Position numbers and translations under genes: made by a program. From NCBI RefSeq assembly GCF_023330685.1, contig NZ_CP097128.1, positions 1,736,001 through 1,800,000 of the forward strand: a stretch of 64,000 nucleotides of DNA, given 5' to 3'. Below the pieces are notes generated by a model that worked only from the letters and a program-made list of their open reading frames with translations, had not been told where the DNA came from and made no database searches. Positions 59,820 to 64,000 of this stretch are shown in pieces (position 1 is the first letter of the stretch; every line of letters starts with the position of its first letter). The stretch is from Conexibacter sp. DBS9H8. Lineage in GTDB: Bacteria > Actinomycetota > Thermoleophilia > Solirubrobacterales > Solirubrobacteraceae.

Positions 59820-61202
59820 TCAGCCCCACGGCAGTGTGTAGAGCTTGGTGAAGCTCATCGCCCGCATCGCCTCCCGAACGCCCTCCTTGACCCCGAGACC
59901 GCTGTCCCCGATCCCCCCGAAGGGTGTCAGCTCCGTCCGCCATCCCGGCACCTCGCCGACGTTGACCGTCCCGGCCCGCAGTTCGGTGACGCAGCGCTGG
60001 ATCGACGGCCAGTGCGAGCTGACGACACCGGCCGACAGGGCGTACGGGGTCGCGTTGGCGGTGGCGATCGCCGCGTCGAGATCGGCGACCCGGATGATCG
60101 GGGCGACGGGCCCGAAGGTCTCGGTCGCCACGAGCCGGGTGGTGACCGAGACGTGATCGAGGACCGCCGGGGTGAGCTGGGCCCCGCGGCGCTCCCCGCC
60201 GTACAGGAGCGCGGCGCCGTCCGCGATCGCCTCGGCAATCCGGGCCTCGATCGCCACGGCGGCGGGCTCGTCGATGACGGTGCCGATCCCGGTGGCCGGG
60301 TCGGCCGGATCGCCGACCCGGATCGCCGCCGCCCCGGCTCGGACCCGGTCGGCGAGCTCGTCCGCGACCGCCTCCACGGCGATGATCCGCTTCACCGCGG
60401 TGCAGCGCTGGCCGGAGTTCGCAAACGCACCGGTGACGGCGAGGGCGGCGGCCTGCTCGAGGTCGGCGTCGGCGAGCACGATCAGCGGGTCGTTGCCGCC
60501 GAGCTCGAGGACCGCCCGGCGGTAGCCGAGCCGGGAGGCGATCAGCTTGCCGACCGCGACGCCGCCGGTGAAGGAGATCAGCTCGACGGACGGGTCGGCA
60601 AGGAAGGCATCGAGCACACTCGCGGGTTCGGCACAGAGCACCTGACAGGCCGCCGGTGCGAGACCGGCGGCGGTGATGATCTCCGACAGTGCGAGCGCGG
60701 TGAGCGGGGTCTTCTCCGACGGCTTGAGCACGATCGGGGCGCCAACGGCGATCGCGGGCGCGAGCTTGTGCGCGACCTGGTTGAGTGGATGGTTGAACGG
60801 GGTGATCGCGCCGACGAGCCGGACGGGAACCCGGAGGGTGTGGGCCCGCCGCCGCTGGCCGTGGGCGGAGATGTCCCCGGAGAAGGTCTCCCCGTCATCG
60901 CGCAGGGCCTCCATCGCCGCGAACCGGAAGACGTCGACGGCCCGTCCGGTCTCATGACGGCTGTCGCTGAGACACACCCCGGACTCCGCGGTGATCAGCG
61001 CCGCGAGTTCGTCCGCGCGCTCGGCGATCCGCCGGGCAACCGTGAAGAGGATCTCTGAGCGCTCGTGGCGGGTGAGCGCGTTGACATAGCCGGCGCCGCG
61101 GGTGAGTGCGGCGGCGAGCGCCTCCGGGGAGTGGACGGGAACCTCCCCGACCGGCTCGCCGGTGTGGGGATTGCTCACCGTCAGGGTGGCGGGGGAGGCC
61201 AT
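59820..61202 (-). CDS. phnY: Phosphonoacetaldehyde dehydrogenase (aldehyde dehydrogenase)
   Basis: 460 aa. ALDH fold: 'AITPFNHPLNQVAHKLAPAI' NAD loop, 'VELISFTGGVAVGKLIASRL', general base Glu in 'AVLELGGNDPLIVLAD', nucleophile Cys in 'FANSGQRCTAVKR'. The family fits the phosphonoacetaldehyde dehydrogenases that feed PhnA, and the neighbours PhnA, HD oxygenase and FAD enzyme support it. It converts phosphonoacetaldehyde and NAD+ to phosphonoacetate. The gene begins 7 bp after the phnA stop. Confidence 0.87.
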   Translation of the reverse strand: MASPATLTVSNPHTGEPVGEVPVHSPEALAAALTRGAGYVNALTRHERSEILFTVARRIAERADELAALITAESGVCLSDSRHETGRAVDVFRFAAMEALRDDGETFSGDISAHGQRRRAHTLRVPVRLVGAITPFNHPLNQVAHKLAPAIAVGAPIVLKPSEKTPLTALALSEIITAAGLAPAACQVLCAEPASVLDAFLADPSVELISFTGGVAVGKLIASRLGYRRAVLELGGNDPLIVLADADLEQAAALAVTGAFANSGQRCTAVKRIIAVEAVADELADRVRAGAAAIRVGDPADPATGIGTVIDEPAAVAIEARIAEAIADGAALLYGGERRGAQLTPAVLDHVSVTTRLVATETFGPVAPIIRVADLDAAIATANATPYALSAGVVSSHWPSIQRCVTELRAGTVNVGEVPGWRTELTPFGGIGDSGLGVKEGVREAMRAMSFTKLYTLPWG

Positions 61203-61208
61203 CGGCGC

Positions 61209-62516
61209 TCAGGCGGCGGTCGCGCTGGTCATTGCGGTCGAGCCGGTGACGGCGGTCCCGCGGGTCGACCCGGGGTGGGGGGACACGGCGAGGGCGGTGT
61301 GGTTGAGCAGCAGGTCATGGAGGTCGCGGTTGTGCAGCTCGCGCCCCTCGAGGCCCGCCGCGGCGACCGGATGGCTGATGATGAGCGGAACCCGGCGCTC
61401 GTGCAGGCCCCCGTGGGAGCGCAGTGCCCCGTGCAGCTGGCTGAGATCGTGGCCGGCGGCGGAGCGGCCAAGCACGGTGCCGGCATCCCCGAGCACGATC
61501 AGGTCTCCGATCCGGTCGGGGGGCAGGTCAAAGGCCGCCGCGGCGGCGCTGCGATCGAGGACGGCCTCCACCCCCTCCAGGCCGGCGACCACCCCCGCGG
61601 CTCGGGACCGCTCGGACGGGTCGTCGAGGTGAACCCAGGCGAGTGAGCCGAGTGCGGCGTGGTGGGCGACGTAGGGGTCGGTGATCGGGCAGAGGGTATG
61701 GGCGGAGCGCACGCCGGCGGCGGTGAGGGCGTCGTCGAGGAACTGGATCCGGGGGCGACCGTCTGAGTCCGTCTTGGCGTTCATGCCGTGATCGGCGACG
61801 AGCCCGACGGTGAACCCCGCTTCCAGGGCGGCCCCGATCGAGACATCGACGGCCCGGTAGAAGCTGTCGGCGAGCGGATCCCCCGGCGCGGCGGTGTGCT
61901 GGACGAAGTCCGTCAGCGACGCGTACACGATCCGGGCGCCCATCCGCACCCCGAGGGCGACGGCGAGATCGATCGTGTAGGGGGAGAGCCGCCAGTCATA
62001 GATGTCGGGGTTGGGTCCCAGGCCGGCGGCGGCGATCACCTCCGTGCCGTCGGGGAGATGCTGCTCATGGGCCTTCTCCGCACTGAAGGACGGGACCTCG
62101 CCGCTGGCGAGTAGACGGCGCAGCTTGTCCTTGGCGGTGACGCACAGCACCCCGACCCCGGCCGCCCGGGCGGCGGCGTGGATCGTCTCGGCCTTCAGCA
62201 GCCCCGGGTCCGTCACCTGGACCTCCGTCCCGTCCCTGGTCCGGTAGTGGTTCCCGGCGACGCCGTTGTGGGCCGCGCTGACGCCGGTGACGATCGCGAC
62301 GTTGTTGGGGTTGGTGAAGGTCGGCACCTGGGCGCGCGCGTGCGTGTGCAGTCCCCCCGCTGCGATCACGGCGCTCAGCCGCGGCATCAGCCCGCGGGTG
62401 AGGGCGTCATCGACGTAGGCCGGGTCCCACCCGTCCGCACAGACGGCCAGCACCGGCGTCTCGGGGATCCGGTAACGCCGGCCGTTGGCGGTGAAGCACG
62501 ACGGGCTCACGAACAT
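61209..62516 (-). CDS. phnA: Phosphonoacetate hydrolase
   Basis: 435 aa from ATG 62516. Alkaline-phosphatase superfamily: 'VLAVCADGWDPAYVDDALTR' (first metal Asp), 'FTNPNNVAIVTGVSAAHNGV' with nucleophile Thr, 'YASLTDFVQHTAAPGDP' (Asp, His), 'LVADHGMNAKTD' (Asp-His) and 'LHERRVPLIISHP'. Matches PhnA, which hydrolyses phosphonoacetate to acetate and phosphate using zinc. First gene of the phnA-phnY-HD operon; promoter faces the FAD gene across a GntR-type dyad. Rival reading: another nucleotide-pyrophosphatase-like enzyme, less likely by context. Confidence 0.9.
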   Translation of the reverse strand: MFVSPSCFTANGRRYRIPETPVLAVCADGWDPAYVDDALTRGLMPRLSAVIAAGGLHTHARAQVPTFTNPNNVAIVTGVSAAHNGVAGNHYRTRDGTEVQVTDPGLLKAETIHAAARAAGVGVLCVTAKDKLRRLLASGEVPSFSAEKAHEQHLPDGTEVIAAAGLGPNPDIYDWRLSPYTIDLAVALGVRMGARIVYASLTDFVQHTAAPGDPLADSFYRAVDVSIGAALEAGFTVGLVADHGMNAKTDSDGRPRIQFLDDALTAAGVRSAHTLCPITDPYVAHHAALGSLAWVHLDDPSERSRAAGVVAGLEGVEAVLDRSAAAAAFDLPPDRIGDLIVLGDAGTVLGRSAAGHDLSQLHGALRSHGGLHERRVPLIISHPVAAAGLEGRELHNRDLHDLLLNHTALAVSPHPGSTRGTAVTGSTAMTSATAA

Positions 62517-62518
62517 GA

Positions 62519-62549
62519 CTATACAAGTTTCCCGAGTGTGGTTGTATAG
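62519..62549. promoter_or_regulatory. GntR-type operator in the phnA / FAD oxidoreductase divergent promoter
   Basis: CTATACAA (62519-62526) - 15 nt - TTGTATAG (62542-62549), a perfect 8-bp dyad. The outer part reads TTGTATAGACAA on one side, like HutC/UTRA-type GntR sites. Candidate -10 hexamers TTGTAT lie on both strands within the arms, 7 nt before the FAD gene ATG and 4 nt before the phnA ATG, so binding would shut both genes. The partial GntR gene at 63742 is the natural regulator. Confidence 0.7.
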
Positions 62550-62554
62550 ACAAG

Positions 62555-63739
62555 ATGCCGGATGTGCTGACACATCTCAAGGCCGACGTCTGCGTCATCG
62601 GGGCCGGAATGGTCGGACTGGCCCACGCGATCGAGGCGCGCCGCCGCGGCTTCCGCGTCGTCGTTCTCGAGCGAGACAGCGCCGCCGTCGGCGCGAGCGT
62701 GCGCAACTTCGGCCACCTCTTCTTCGCCTCCCAACCCGACGGACCCGCTCTCAGCCTCGCCCTCCGCTCGCGGGAACGGTGGTTGGAGGTCGCCGGCGCG
62801 GCGGGCCTGACGCTGATCCCGGCCGGGACGCTGATCGTCGCCCGGGCCGAGGACGAGCTCGCCGTCCTCGCCGCGGCGGCCGCAGCCGAGCCGGCCCGCC
62901 GGGCCCGCCTGCTCACCCCGATCGAGGCCGGCCGGCTCGCTCCGCTGCCCATCGACGGGCTCAGCGGCGCCCTGCACTCCCCACTTGACCTGCGGGTCGA
63001 TCCGCGGACGGCGGTCGCCCGCCTCGCCCACTGGCTCGACCGGGACCCGGAGGTGACGCTGTGCTGGAGCACGACGCTCGGCGCCGTCTCCTCCGGGGTG
63101 GTGGAGGGGTGGACGACCGACGGAGCCCGGACCCGCGTGCAGGTGACCGCACCGCGGGTGATCGTCTGTCCCGGACCGGACTACCGCACCCTCGCGCCCG
63201 AACTGGCCGCCGGTCTCGAGCCCCTCACCCGCTGCCGGCTGCAGATGCTGCGAGTCGGCGCCCCCGCGGGACGGCGGTACGCGCCCGCGCTGGCCACCGG
63301 CCTCAGCCTGATCCGCTATCCGGCGTTCGCCGATCGGCCCGAGACGGCGGCTCTCCGGGCCCGTCTGGAGGCCGAGCGGCCCGAACTGATCGAGCGGGGC
63401 ATCCACCTGCTCGTCACCCAACTGCCCGACGGCGACCTGATCGTCGGAGACAGCCACACCTACGCCGACACGCTCACCGCCTTCGGTGAGGAGACGATTG
63501 ACGTGCTGCTGCTCGCCGAGGCGGCCCGGTTGCTCGGGGTCGAGCGCCTGTCGGTACGGGAGCGGTGGCTGGGGGTCTACCCGAGTGTCGCCGCGGGCAG
63601 CGGCGGGGCGGGCGCTCCCTTCCGGGTCACCGCCCCGCTCGGGGGCGTACGCGTCGTCGAGAACGTCGCCGGGATCGGCATGACCCTCGCGATGGGATTC
63701 GCCGCCGAGGTCCTCAACGGGGTCGAGGCGGGCGGCTGA
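62555..63739 (+). CDS. Phosphonate-associated FAD-dependent oxidoreductase (DAO family)
   Basis: 394 aa. FAD motif 'VCVIGAGMVGLAHAIEARRR', the family segment 'VGASVRNFGHLFFASQPDG' and C-terminal 'ENVAGIGMTLAMGFAAEVLN'. This DAO-type group is found in phosphonate gene clusters; characterised members (PbfC/PbfD group) oxidise aminoalkylphosphonates or N-alkyl derivatives. Its job here is likely to make phosphonoacetaldehyde for PhnY, replacing the PhnW transaminase that is not in the window. Divergent from phnA. Stop is 2 bp from the GntR stop, convergent. Confidence 0.85.
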   Translation: MPDVLTHLKADVCVIGAGMVGLAHAIEARRRGFRVVVLERDSAAVGASVRNFGHLFFASQPDGPALSLALRSRERWLEVAGAAGLTLIPAGTLIVARAEDELAVLAAAAAAEPARRARLLTPIEAGRLAPLPIDGLSGALHSPLDLRVDPRTAVARLAHWLDRDPEVTLCWSTTLGAVSSGVVEGWTTDGARTRVQVTAPRVIVCPGPDYRTLAPELAAGLEPLTRCRLQMLRVGAPAGRRYAPALATGLSLIRYPAFADRPETAALRARLEAERPELIERGIHLLVTQLPDGDLIVGDSHTYADTLTAFGEETIDVLLLAEAARLLGVERLSVRERWLGVYPSVAAGSGGAGAPFRVTAPLGGVRVVENVAGIGMTLAMGFAAEVLNGVEAGG

Positions 63740-63741
63740 GC

Positions 63742-64000
63742 TCACTCGCCCGCCGCGCATCCGCGCGGGCGGTCGTCGGAGCCGTCCCGGACAGTGAGGG
63801 AAACCCCGGAACGAGGCAGGGTGACCCGGTGGTGCACGGTCAGGTTGAAGCGGTCGGCCCGGTAGCGGTCCGTCGACACCTCGACGGGGGTTCCCGCGCC
63901 GTCCCGGACCCGGCGGCGGACGCTCAGCAGGGGAGCGCGGCGACTGACGCCGAGCAGCCCGGCGATCTCGGACCCGGCGGCCGTCGCGGAGATCTGCTGG
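63742..64000 (-). CDS. GntR-family regulator, C-terminal UTRA domain (5' end beyond window)
   Basis: 86 codons visible, reading in from the right edge and ending at TGA 63742-63744. The segment 'QISATAAGSEIAGLLGVSRR' followed by 'VRDGAGTPVEVSTDRYRADR' is the last part of a UTRA ligand-binding domain of HutC-type GntR regulators; the winged helix lies outside. Given the cluster, it probably senses a phosphonate and binds the 62519-62549 dyad (inference). Confidence 0.82.
   Translation of the reverse strand, partial: QQISATAAGSEIAGLLGVSRRAPLLSVRRRVRDGAGTPVEVSTDRYRADRFNLTVHHRVTLPRSGVSLTVRDGSDDRPRGCAAGE

Noticed and set aside
1-64000. tRNA, rRNA, insertion sequence or integrase
   Set aside because: Looked for in gaps and gene products; no cloverleaf-like segment, transposase or integrase motif was seen.

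Overview
The window is very GC-rich (about 70% by eye) and densely coded on both strands. GTG starts are common, overlapping stop/start junctions are frequent, and many genes appear to have leaderless TANNNT promoters. Together with two PucR-type regulators, an MMPL transporter, an ECF42-like sigma factor with its YCII partner, and a GH15 trehalase/glucoamylase, this points to an Actinomycetota chromosome. A Thermoleophilia (Solirubrobacterales-like) lineage is my best guess, as inference only. I saw no rRNA, tRNA, CRISPR array, intact insertion sequence or prophage.

Region 1 (1-16.4 kb) looks like an amine/glutamate module. It has a truncated FAD amine oxidoreductase, a GlnT/GMAS-type glutamine synthetase divergent from a GAF-PucR regulator, a second PucR regulator, an ABM-domain protein with a zinc ribbon, an APC permease with a universal stress protein, and a split glutamate synthase-like trio (GlxB/GlxC/GlxD, or MgsABC-like). 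Two cNMP-CBS-DUF294 proteins sit at its two ends; the first has lost the nucleotidyltransferase motif. A decayed molybdopterin oxidoreductase lies between the permease and the second of these.

Region 2 (16.3-23.3 kb) has a bile-acid-symporter-like protein without a clear start, a leader ORF-YCII-ECF sigma unit, an HxlR regulator divergent from a DHA2 exporter with a shared operator, and an AraJ-like MFS exporter.

Region 3 (23.3-32.4 kb) is a tightly overlapped recC-recB-recD operon. A perfect 20-bp inverted repeat stands upstream of it.

Region 4 (32.4-44.1 kb) is metabolic and of mixed content: a small unknown protein with an ion permease, a quinone reductase-like MDR, an unknown exported protein, DoxX, two SDRs, remnants of a PIN toxin and a TMEM175 channel, SRPBCC, Ogt, a luciferase-like monooxygenase, an acyl-CoA carboxylase beta subunit, a MarR regulator and a HAD phosphatase.

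Region 5 (44.1-59.1 kb) holds GH15, an ABC exporter, FHA, MMPL, GNAT, NUDIX, an MFS and an MBL-like protein in a less GC-rich stretch, a DsbA-like protein whose start codon reads ATC, M28 peptidase, nitroreductase, GST and unknown proteins.

Region 6 (59.2-64 kb) is a phosphonate catabolism cluster. A PhnZ-like HD oxygenase, phosphonoacetaldehyde dehydrogenase (PhnY) and phosphonoacetate hydrolase (PhnA) are transcribed leftward. They are divergent from a phosphonate-linked FAD oxidoreductase, with a GntR-type dyad between them. The 3' end of a GntR/UTRA regulator is cut by the window edge. The likely flow is aminoalkylphosphonate to phosphonoacetaldehyde to phosphonoacetate to acetate plus phosphate. 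No PhnW transaminase is visible.
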